From contig NZ_LT900021.1 in the NCBI RefSeq assembly GCF_900198835.1, positions 1,488,001 through 1,552,000 on the forward strand: 64,000 nt of DNA, written 5' to 3'. Positions 25,845-33,313 of the stretch are shown here, one piece after another (position 1 is the stretch's first letter; each line of letters starts with the position of its first letter). The notes beneath the pieces are model-generated. The model did no database searches. It had not been told where the DNA came from and saw only the letters and a list, made by a program, of their open reading frames with translations. Made by a program: the position numbers and the translations under genes. Source of the stretch: Thermococcus henrietii. Lineage in GTDB: Archaea; Methanobacteriota_B; Thermococci; Thermococcales; Thermococcaceae.

Positions 25845-26909
25845 TCAGAGGTTCTGCTTGGGGAGGACTATTATGTCGTCCCTGTCGATGTAGAAGGTAA
25901 CCGGCTGGGTTGGCCGGAGGTTGGCTATCTCCCTGTCGCTTATGGCCCTGGCTATGATCCTCGTCTCGCCGAAGAGGCCAACGACCTCGGTGAAGAAGCC
26001 GTAGTACTCGATGAGGTCAACGGTTCCCTCGAGCGAGACTGTGTTTTCTCCGGGTCTGAACTTTATGCGCTCCGGCCTTATGACGAGGACGACATTGTCG
26101 CTCTTCTCGGTGTAGTGGAGCCCGTCGAGGCGGAAGCTCTCAAACTCAACGGTAACCTTGTCGCCATTCCTCTCGACGACCTTAGCGGGGATGACGTTGG
26201 TCTTGCCCATGAAGCTCGCCACGAACTCGGTCCTCGGCCTCTCGTAGATGTCCCTTGGTGTTCCGACCTGCTCGACGGTTCCGACGTTCATAACCGCTAT
26301 CCTGTCGCTTATGGCCATTGCCTCCTCCTGGTCGTGGGTAACGTAGATGACGGTTATTCCGAGCTCGCGCTGGATTCTCCTGATTTCCGAACGCATCTCA
26401 AGCCTTAACTTGGCGTCAAGGTTGCTCAACGGCTCGTCAAGGAGGAGGACCTTCGGCTCGACAACGAGTGCCCTGGCTATGGCAACACGCTGCTGCTGTC
26501 CGCCGGAAAGCTGTGTGGGATAGCGGTTCTCGAAGCCCTTGAGCTTCACCAGCTCGAGCGCCCACTCGACCTTCCTCTTGATTTCCTCCTTGGGGACCTT
26601 CCTAATCTTGAGGCCGTAGGCGACGTTGTCGAAGACCGTCATGTGGGGCCAGAGGGCGTAGTTCTGGAAGACGAGCACGGCACCGCGCTGGTAGGAGGGG
26701 AGGTAGGTGACCTCCTCATCGCCGAAGTAGATGTGTCCGCTGTCGGGGTAGTCGAGGCCCGCTATAATCCTCAGCGTCGTGGACTTTCCACACCCGCTCG
26801 GGCCGAGCAGGGTGAAGAGCTCCTTGTGCTTTATGTGAAGGTTTATTCCCTTTAACGCGGTCGTTCCATCGAAGGTTTTCACGATGTTCTCAAGCTTAAC
26901 GTCAACCAT
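25845..26909 (-). CDS. ABC transporter ATPase (Fe3+/thiamine/polyamine class, with TOBE domain)
   Basis: The 354-residue ATPase has Walker A GPSGCGKSTT, the ABC signature LSGGQQQRVAIARAL, Walker B VLLLDEP and the His-loop VTHDQEEA. The C-terminal 110 residues form a TOBE-type domain as in FbpC/PotA/CysA. It powers the importer formed with the double permease at 26923-28767. ATG 26909 has GGTGAT at 26914-26919; the gene starts 14 bases after the permease stop. The substrate cannot be told from the ATPase. Confidence 0.92.
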   Translation of the reverse strand: MVDVKLENIVKTFDGTTALKGINLHIKHKELFTLLGPSGCGKSTTLRIIAGLDYPDSGHIYFGDEEVTYLPSYQRGAVLVFQNYALWPHMTVFDNVAYGLKIRKVPKEEIKRKVEWALELVKLKGFENRYPTQLSGGQQQRVAIARALVVEPKVLLLDEPLSNLDAKLRLEMRSEIRRIQRELGITVIYVTHDQEEAMAISDRIAVMNVGTVEQVGTPRDIYERPRTEFVASFMGKTNVIPAKVVERNGDKVTVEFESFRLDGLHYTEKSDNVVLVIRPERIKFRPGENTVSLEGTVDLIEYYGFFTEVVGLFGETRIIARAISDREIANLRPTQPVTFYIDRDDIIVLPKQNL

Positions 26910-26922
26910 CTCAATCACCACC

Positions 26923-28767
26923 TCAGGTAAGACCGATGAACGAGTACCTCTGCTTGGTTATTATGTTCGCCAGCACTATGGCCACTATCTGGACGAGCAT
27001 AAGGAAGACACCCAGCGCGGCCGCGAGGTTGGCGCTTCCAACGGCACTCATGATGAGCTCCCTCATCTTCGCCGTTATCGGGTACCACGTGGAGTTGATG
27101 GAACCGAGGGTGATGCCGACGCTCGTCTCGCTCATACAGTAGACGAAGCTCAGCATCGCTCCGCCGAGCAGGTTTAGGGAAATCATCGGCAGGAGTATGC
27201 TCGTCAGTGCCTTCCACCGGCCGGCTCCGAGGTTCATTGCCGCCTCTTCAAGTGAAACGTGGACCTGCTGGAGTCCAGCCGAAATGGAACGGGCCGCGAA
27301 GGGCAGACGCCTGATGGAGTACGCTAGGATAAGTGCCGCTCCAGGGAAGAACGCCAGCAGGTTCGTGGGGTCGAGAATGCTTCCCTTGAAGGGCGGAACC
27401 GTCGAGAAGAAGAAGAAATAACTCATGGCAATGACGATTCCAGGAACCGCTATCGGTATTGTGGCGAGGCTGTCGAGTATCGGGGCGAGCTTGGCCTTCT
27501 TGAACCTGCCGGAGGCGTATGATGCAGTAAGCGAAAGCAGGATGATGATGAATATTGCAACGGTCGAATACAGAAGGCTGTTGAGGATTACCCTCGTGAC
27601 GTCGGGCTGTGTAATCATGGCCTTCATGTTGGCGAGTGTGAAGCCGCTCGGCCAGGTTCCGTACCACTGCTTTGAAAACGCGAGCAGGATGACTCCAATC
27701 TGCGGGAAGATGGTTATCAGCAGGAGCGGAACGGCGACGAACGCGATGATGAGGGCCTGCCACCACTTGGGCTTGGCCACCCTCGGCTTCCACCTGCCTC
27801 CCTTGCTGAGCATCGCGTACTGCTTGAGGCCGACGTACCAGCGGACGGCGAGGAACATTATGAGGGCGATTGTGAGCATTATCAAGGCCAAAGCCGCCAT
27901 CTGTGGGTTGCCTATGGCAAAGCCCGAGACGAAGGAGCTGTAAATCTGGTAGGACATGAGCTTCTTGGCTATTGCACTTCCCTGGAAGACTATCGGCGCG
28001 GCGAGGTCCTCAAGGCTGAAGATGCCGACGAGTATGGCACCGGCCATTATTCCGGGCAGGGCGAGCGGGAATGTAACCGTCCTGAAGAGGTGGAAGCCCC
28101 TGCTGCCGAGGTTCTCGGCCTGCTCCTCGAGGCTGGGGTCGATGTTGATGAAGCTTGCGTAGGCGTTGAGGTAGACTATCGGGTAGTAGGTTATAGTCTG
28201 TGCTATGACGACACCCACGAGACCATCAATCCATATCGGCTTGGGGAAGAGGTGCAGGTGCTGGTAGAAAATCCAGTTGATGATTCCGTCCGGGAGGAAC
28301 ATCTTCTTGACAACGACGACGTTGACGAAGGGCGTAACGAGGAGCGGGATGAAGAGGAGGATTCTCATTATGTTCTTGCCCGGGAACTCATAGCGGGCCA
28401 TTATGAAGGCGAAGAACGTTCCGAGGAGCGTCGTTAGAATCATGACGCTTATCGAGACGATTATTGAGTTGAGAACGACACCGAAGTCCCAGCCGTAGAA
28501 GTGGTAGACCTCATGGTTTCCGTAGGGCACTGACTTGACTAGGTATCCGTCCGGATGGAGGTTGAAGTAGTAACTCGAGCTGAAGATGCTCTTGAACCAG
28601 TAGAGCGATATGTGACCGTTGTACTTGAACGCCGTTCCTAGCATTACCAGGACAGGAATCACAAGAAACGCCACCAGATACAGCAACGGAAACAGGAAGG
28701 AGACTATGACGACCGGGTCCGGCAGCGGGGTTCCGAAGAGCTTTTCACTCCACTTGCTGACCTTCAT
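26923..28767 (-). CDS. ABC transporter fused double permease (FbpB/ThiP-like)
   Basis: The 614-residue protein joins two binding-protein-dependent permease domains in one chain, each with about six helices and the cytoplasmic EAA loop (ENLGSRGFHLFRTVTFPLALPG near 190-215 reads E-x-x-x-L-G-x(9)-T-F-P-x-x-x-P; the second is AAMNLGAGRWKALTSILLPM). This fusion is typical of the Fe3+, thiamine and related importers. It follows the binding-protein gene after about 150 bases that contain a separate promoter, and is followed closely by the ATPase gene. GGAGGT precedes the ATG. Confidence 0.92.
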   Translation of the reverse strand: MKVSKWSEKLFGTPLPDPVVIVSFLFPLLYLVAFLVIPVLVMLGTAFKYNGHISLYWFKSIFSSSYYFNLHPDGYLVKSVPYGNHEVYHFYGWDFGVVLNSIIVSISVMILTTLLGTFFAFIMARYEFPGKNIMRILLFIPLLVTPFVNVVVVKKMFLPDGIINWIFYQHLHLFPKPIWIDGLVGVVIAQTITYYPIVYLNAYASFINIDPSLEEQAENLGSRGFHLFRTVTFPLALPGIMAGAILVGIFSLEDLAAPIVFQGSAIAKKLMSYQIYSSFVSGFAIGNPQMAALALIMLTIALIMFLAVRWYVGLKQYAMLSKGGRWKPRVAKPKWWQALIIAFVAVPLLLITIFPQIGVILLAFSKQWYGTWPSGFTLANMKAMITQPDVTRVILNSLLYSTVAIFIIILLSLTASYASGRFKKAKLAPILDSLATIPIAVPGIVIAMSYFFFFSTVPPFKGSILDPTNLLAFFPGAALILAYSIRRLPFAARSISAGLQQVHVSLEEAAMNLGAGRWKALTSILLPMISLNLLGGAMLSFVYCMSETSVGITLGSINSTWYPITAKMRELIMSAVGSANLAAALGVFLMLVQIVAIVLANIITKQRYSFIGLT

Positions 28768-28795
28768 GGTGTTACCTCCTCGCGGTTTTTAAACC

Positions 28796-28842
28796 ACTCG
28801 CAACTACCTTAGGATTTGCGAGTTCATTTTAAAGGTTTCTGA
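28796..28842 (-). promoter_or_regulatory. Internal promoter with 8-bp dyad upstream of the permease gene
   Basis: Read on the minus strand, GAAACCTTTAAAATG (28828-28842) is a strong BRE/TATA pair. Just downstream lies a perfect inverted repeat whose arms are ACTCGCAA (28796-28803) and TTGCGAGT (28816-28823), 12 bases apart, around the expected transcription start. A repressor site or a 5' hairpin is possible. The permease and ATPase genes can thus be controlled apart from the binding protein. Confidence 0.55.
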
Positions 28843-28896
28843 AAAGAGTCTGGAAAGTTTGGGGAGATTGAGTGGCTTTTCTTGACTTTAGCCTGT

Positions 28897-28916
28897 CAAA
28901 ATGAAGAAAAGAAAGG
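28897..28916 (-). terminator. T-rich terminator after the binding-protein gene
   Basis: On the minus strand the stop codon of the binding-protein gene is followed by CCTTTCTTTTCTTCATTTTG, a T-rich run typical of archaeal termination. It fits the separate promoter found just downstream. Confidence 0.4.
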
Positions 28917-30383
28917 TCAGCTACCCTCCATCTTCTTAAGGTCCTCCATGACCTTGTTGTACTTGGCCTGGGCGGCGTTCCTCCACTCCTGCATGAGCTG
29001 GCTCTGGAAGCCGGCGTCCGTTGCTATCTTGTTGTTTATCTTGGCCGCATACTCCTCCGTGAAGGTTACCATTTTACCCGTGAGCGGGTCCTTGAACTGT
29101 ATCGGTGCGGTCAGTTCTTCCTTGAGTTTCTCAAACTGCTGCTGTGTTATCTTGCCGCTCTTGTAGGCGTTGACTATGGCCATCCAGGTCTGGTGGAGCG
29201 GGCCATTGACGTCGATGAGGGTGGCCTTGAAGTAGTACTGAAGGGCGTTCACGGTCTTGAGGGCCTCATTGTCGTTGAACGGGATTCCCCTGCTCGTTAT
29301 AGCGAGCTTGTAAGCCTTTAGAAGGGCCGGCCTGGCCTTACCGAAGGTCTCACCGGCGTACTTGCCGTTGAAGAGAACCTTGGCCTCCTCCTGGGTTATT
29401 GTCTGGTTGAAGATGCCCGCGTTAATCGGGAGCCTGTTGACGTCGGGGCTCATCCAGACGGCCTGTCCCTCGGTGAGAACCCAGTAGATGAAGGCCTGTG
29501 CCGCCTCGGGGTGCTTGCTGTACTTGAGGAGCGCAATCGGGTCACCGTTGATGATACTCTCGCCCTGCGGGATGACGTAGACACAGTTCGGGTTCTGCTT
29601 CATGGCGGTGTAGCCGTAGAAGTCGATGGTGTTTCCAGCGGCAATCTCACCGTTGATGACGGCGTCCCTGACGGCGTCACTCGCCTCGTAAACCTTGGAG
29701 TTCGCCGCTATGATGGTCATTATGCGCCATCCCTTGTCCCAACCGAAGGCCTGGAGGATAATCTGGTAAATCCTCGTGTTGGAGGTGCTCCTGGTCGGGT
29801 CAGCTATACCGTACATCGGCGGGTCGCGGGCCCACTTGTAGGTGGCTATGTCCTCCCACTTGTGCGGGAACGGGAGCTTCTGCTTCTCAAGAACCTGCTT
29901 GTTGACGGTGAAACCGAAGGACGAGAGGGCCGCGGCAATCCAGTAAACCTTACCGTTCTCCTCCCTAATCATCGGCATTCCGGCGAGGGTCTTGGGAATC
30001 TGCTTGCCGATGAGGCCGAGGACCTTCTGGTCGGTTATCGGGGCGAGGTAGCCCATCTTGTACATGTCATCGAAAAGGGTCGGACCTCCGCCCCAGCCGA
30101 CGTCGGCACCCTTCTTGATGTACTCGGGCCAGAGGGACTCGGGAACACCTATGAACTTGAGGTTGGTTATGTGGTACTCCTTGGCTATCTTGCTCTTGAG
30201 GAAGAGCTCCTTCGTGAGGTACTGAATCGTTGCATCGTGTCTCGTGACTATAACAAGGGTTATTCCCTTGGAGTTCTGGGTCGCGGTGCCACTTCCGCTG
30301 CTACTGCTACCGCTAATACAGCCGCTGGCCACAACGCTAAGGCCCAAAACGAGTATAAGGAGGACTCCAAGCATACGCCTCAT
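28917..30383 (-). CDS. ABC transporter substrate-binding lipoprotein (Fe3+/thiamine class)
   Basis: The 488-residue protein has a signal peptide and a lipobox-like VVASGC followed by a Ser/Gly linker, so it should be a lipid-anchored binding protein. The mature part (LVIVTRHDATIQYLTKE, VGWGGGPTLFDDM, WVLTEGQAVWMSPDVNRLP) has the type 2 periplasmic-binding fold of the Fe3+/thiamine/phosphonate group. The solute is unknown. I chose ATG 30383 so that the hydrophobic signal is at the N-terminus. It is upstream of its permease and ATPase and downstream of a CGP-CTERM protein gene in the same direction. Confidence 0.88.
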   Translation of the reverse strand: MRRMLGVLLILVLGLSVVASGCISGSSSSGSGTATQNSKGITLVIVTRHDATIQYLTKELFLKSKIAKEYHITNLKFIGVPESLWPEYIKKGADVGWGGGPTLFDDMYKMGYLAPITDQKVLGLIGKQIPKTLAGMPMIREENGKVYWIAAALSSFGFTVNKQVLEKQKLPFPHKWEDIATYKWARDPPMYGIADPTRSTSNTRIYQIILQAFGWDKGWRIMTIIAANSKVYEASDAVRDAVINGEIAAGNTIDFYGYTAMKQNPNCVYVIPQGESIINGDPIALLKYSKHPEAAQAFIYWVLTEGQAVWMSPDVNRLPINAGIFNQTITQEEAKVLFNGKYAGETFGKARPALLKAYKLAITSRGIPFNDNEALKTVNALQYYFKATLIDVNGPLHQTWMAIVNAYKSGKITQQQFEKLKEELTAPIQFKDPLTGKMVTFTEEYAAKINNKIATDAGFQSQLMQEWRNAAQAKYNKVMEDLKKMEGS

Positions 30384-30454
30384 GGCAATCCCCACCCCTT
30401 CTTTGGGCATCTTTTAAAAAGCGTGTTGGTTCAACGATATAAAAAAGAAGGAAA

Positions 30455-31552
30455 TCACTTCCTCCTCCTGAGGAGGAGCGGAACGACTGCAAGACCCACG
30501 ATAAGGGCCGGGCCACATATCTTGCTACCGCTTGAAGAGCTCTGGCTCTCCTTGGTCATCTCAACACTCCACTCGAGGATGTTGGTTATGACGGTCGGCC
30601 CATCGAGCTTGACACCGTAGTACTGGCTGACCCACATGGGCTCGTAGCCGCCAATCGGAGTCTCACCGCTGACTATGATGACGTCCGGCTTCTTGTCCTT
30701 GCCGACATTGACAATCTGGGCGGCGACGATTGGGAACTGGCCGGTGCTTCCGGCGGAGTATGCCTTTCCGGCCGGGGCACTGTTCTCAGTTATGTCCGAG
30801 TGGTTGCTCGAGTGTATGATGACGTAAGCGTTGTCCGGTTTGACCTTTGGCTCAAGTGGGTGCCAGGCCCCGCTTCCGTCCGGCTTGTCAACCCACGCAA
30901 CGACACCCGGACCGTGGGCAAGAATCTTACCGCCGTACTTAAGGTTCTGGACGAGGATTGACCTCTTCGGGGTGTCCTTCCACGGGTCGTCGTAGGCGAC
31001 GACACGGTAGGACTTTCCACCGGCGTTGCTGACGGCATCCTCAACGGAACAGAGGTCAACACGGAGGTTGGTTATGTTGAGCTGGTCGAGGAGGCTGTCG
31101 ACGAACTGCTGGGTCTTGGCGCCGTTTCCGTAGTCGGAGTCACCGGCGACCCAGAGAACCTTACCACCAAGCTCAAGCCACTTCCTGATGGCCTTAATCT
31201 CGTCGGGGTAAAGCGGGCTGATTGGCTGGCCGAGGATGAGGATTGTAACGTTGTTCTTCACGAGGGCGTCGTAGGTTATCTTGCCGCCGATGTCCTTGAT
31301 TCCAAGCTCGGACTCGTACTTAGTGTCACCGAAGTAAACGAAGGTGTACTGCGTCAGCGTCTTGAGCATGCCCTTCGTCAGGAGCTTGCCCTTGTAGGTG
31401 GCGTCCGTCAGTCCCTTCGGGTTCTCCCCGTGGGCGAGGTCCACCGCTATAACAACCTTGCCGGTGTCAGCGGCGCTGACCGCTGGGCTGGCAACCACCC
31501 CAAAAACCGACAGCAGAACGACTGCCGCCAACAGTACTGCAACCTTCCTCAT
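30455..31552 (-). CDS. Secreted CGP-CTERM protein with glutamine-amidotransferase-like fold
   Basis: The 365-residue protein has a signal peptide (cut near AVSAAD), a Rossmann-like region (VVIAVDLAHGENPKG ... TILILGQPISPLYPDEIKAIRKWLELGGKVLWVAGD) that looks like the GIFT/class I amidotransferase-like fold used by some surface sugar-binding proteins, a Ser-rich linker and the CGP-CTERM tail KICGPALIVGLAVVPLLLRRRK. It should be anchored on the cell surface. GGTGATACC precedes ATG 31552. It is the first gene after the dyad-flanked promoter at 31571-31600 and precedes the binding protein of the importer, so it may capture or process the same substrate. Confidence 0.8.
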   Translation of the reverse strand: MRKVAVLLAAVVLLSVFGVVASPAVSAADTGKVVIAVDLAHGENPKGLTDATYKGKLLTKGMLKTLTQYTFVYFGDTKYESELGIKDIGGKITYDALVKNNVTILILGQPISPLYPDEIKAIRKWLELGGKVLWVAGDSDYGNGAKTQQFVDSLLDQLNITNLRVDLCSVEDAVSNAGGKSYRVVAYDDPWKDTPKRSILVQNLKYGGKILAHGPGVVAWVDKPDGSGAWHPLEPKVKPDNAYVIIHSSNHSDITENSAPAGKAYSAGSTGQFPIVAAQIVNVGKDKKPDVIIVSGETPIGGYEPMWVSQYYGVKLDGPTVITNILEWSVEMTKESQSSSSGSKICGPALIVGLAVVPLLLRRRK

Positions 31553-31570
31553 GGTATCACCGTCCTCTTT

Positions 31571-31600
31571 AGCGATAATGCGGTTATAAATCTTATCGCT
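31571..31600 (-). promoter_or_regulatory. Dyad-flanked promoter of the CGP-CTERM/ABC gene set
   Basis: The perfect 8-bp arms AGCGATAA (31571-31578) and TTATCGCT (31593-31600) lie 14 bases apart and enclose the minus-strand TATA element GATTTATAACC (about 31582-31592). The TATA box is about 30 bases upstream of the start codon at 31552. This layout fits a dimeric repressor that blocks TBP. Confidence 0.6.
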
Positions 31601-31675
31601 CGGAACTTTAACGAGCCAGAAAAACTTCCGCAAAGCCCTTAAAGCCTTCCGCCGTTTCAGGCTCAGGTGGTAGTG

Positions 31676-32803
31676 ATGGACGTTGAGAAAAAGATTGAGT
31701 TCATAAAGCGCAAGCCGACGGAGGAGCTCCTCACCGAGGAGAACCTTAGGCACCTCCTCGAGGTTGGAATCCCGATGCAGCACTACATCGGCTTCGAAAT
31801 CAGCGGTTACATTCACCTCGGAACCGGACTCATGGCTGGAGCCAAGATAGCCGACCTCCAGAAGGCGGGGATAAAGACGAGGATTTTCTTAGCCGACTGG
31901 CACAGCTGGATAAACGACAAGCTCGGCGGTGATTTGGAGACCATTCAGAAGGTCGCCCTCGGCTACTTCAAGGAGGGAATGAAACAGAGCATCAAGGTGA
32001 TGGGCGGAGACCCCGACAAGGTCGAGTTCGTCCTCGCGAGTGAGATACTCGAGAAAGGTGATTACTGGCAGACGGTAATAGACATCTCAAAGAACGTCAC
32101 CCTCGCGAGGATGATGCGCTCGATAACGATAATGGGGCGCCAGATGGGCGAGTCAATAGACTTCGCCAAGCTCATCTACCCGGCGATGCAGGTTGCTGAC
32201 ATCTTCTACCAAGGCGTTACCATAGCTCACGCCGGAATGGACCAGAGGAAAGCCCACGTCATAGCGATTGAAGTGGCCCAGAAGCTCCGCTACCACGCCC
32301 TCGAATGGAACGGCGAGAAGCTCAAGCCCGTTGCTTTACACCACCACCTCCTCCTTGGCCTGCAGGAACCGCCGGTGTGGCCGATTGAGAGCGAGGAGCA
32401 GTTCAAAGAGCTCAAGACCCAGATGAAGATGAGCAAGAGCAAGCCCTACTCGGCTGTGTTTATCCACGACAGCCCCGAGGAGATTAAGCAAAAGCTCAGG
32501 AAGGCCTTCTGCCCGGCGAGGGAAGTTAACTACAACCCCGTCCTCGACTGGGCCGAGTACATAATCTTCCGCGAGGAGCCGACCGAGTTCACCATACACC
32601 GCCCGGCCAAGTTCGGTGGCGACGTCACCTACACCACCTTCGAGGAGCTCAAGAGGGACTTCGCGGAAGGGAAGCTCCACCCGCTCGACCTCAAGAACGC
32701 CGTCGCCGAATACCTCATCGAGCTCCTCAAGCCGGTTCGCGAGTACTTCGAGAAGCACCCGGAGCCCCTTGAGCTGATGAGGCAGGTCAAGATTACCCGC
32801 TGA
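31676..32803 (+). CDS. tyrS: Tyrosyl-tRNA synthetase (archaeal type)
   Basis: The 375-residue class I synthetase charges tRNA(Tyr). The HIGH-like motif is HLGTG (in ISGYIHLGTGLMAG) and the KMSKS loop is present in full as KMSKSKPYSA. Tyr-recognition residues lie in GYIHLG and YPAMQVADIF. The length is typical of archaeal TyrRS, which lacks the bacterial S4 domain. ATG 31676 has GGTGG upstream; GTG 31667 is part of that site. It is divergent from the CGP-CTERM/ABC genes and followed by an Lrp-type regulator after 27 bases. Confidence 0.95.
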   Translation: MDVEKKIEFIKRKPTEELLTEENLRHLLEVGIPMQHYIGFEISGYIHLGTGLMAGAKIADLQKAGIKTRIFLADWHSWINDKLGGDLETIQKVALGYFKEGMKQSIKVMGGDPDKVEFVLASEILEKGDYWQTVIDISKNVTLARMMRSITIMGRQMGESIDFAKLIYPAMQVADIFYQGVTIAHAGMDQRKAHVIAIEVAQKLRYHALEWNGEKLKPVALHHHLLLGLQEPPVWPIESEEQFKELKTQMKMSKSKPYSAVFIHDSPEEIKQKLRKAFCPAREVNYNPVLDWAEYIIFREEPTEFTIHRPAKFGGDVTYTTFEELKRDFAEGKLHPLDLKNAVAEYLIELLKPVREYFEKHPEPLELMRQVKITR

Positions 32804-32830
32804 TTTTCCTTTCCATTTGCCGGTGATACG

Positions 32831-33307
32831 ATGCCCGGAATTGACGAGAAGAACAGGGAAATTCTGAGAATCCTCCGCTCAAACGGTAGGATTACGCTGA
32901 CCGAGCTCGGAAAAAGGGTCAACCTCTCCCCCGCGAGCGTGAAGAGCAGGCTTGAGAAACTCGAAAGGCTCGGCGCGGTTAAGGGCTACTCGGCGGTGAT
33001 TGACCCGGCATTCCTCGGGAATCTCGTTACAGCCCTAATCTTCATCAGGCTCAAGGACGTTGACCCCTACACTAGGAGCATGCTCCGCGAGCTTGCCTCA
33101 CTCGACAACATCGAGTTCCTCTACCTAAAAACCGGAGACCACAACGTACTGCTGAAGGGAGAATTCAGGGACATGGATGAGCTCAGGGAGTTCCTGAAGA
33201 GTCTGAAAAAGACCTTCGGCGTAAACGCGCTCTCAATCGAGGCGAACCTCGTCGTCGAGGAGCTCAAAAACTGCTGGCTCGCCGATGAGGACGCCTCCCG
33301 ACGCTGA
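32831..33307 (+). CDS. Lrp/AsnC family transcriptional regulator
   Basis: The 158-residue protein has the Lrp helix-turn-helix at about residues 5-45 (IDEKNREILRILRSNGRITLTELGKRVNLS) and an alpha/beta effector-binding RAM domain behind it. Such proteins bind DNA as dimers or octamers and sense amino acids or related small molecules. Its targets are unknown; nearby dyads at 28796-28823 and 31571-31600 are candidates. It is co-directional with tyrS and the helicase gene, 3 to 7 bases before the latter's start. Confidence 0.92.
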   Translation: MPGIDEKNREILRILRSNGRITLTELGKRVNLSPASVKSRLEKLERLGAVKGYSAVIDPAFLGNLVTALIFIRLKDVDPYTRSMLRELASLDNIEFLYLKTGDHNVLLKGEFRDMDELREFLKSLKKTFGVNALSIEANLVVEELKNCWLADEDASRR

Positions 33308-33313
33308 GCCGTG

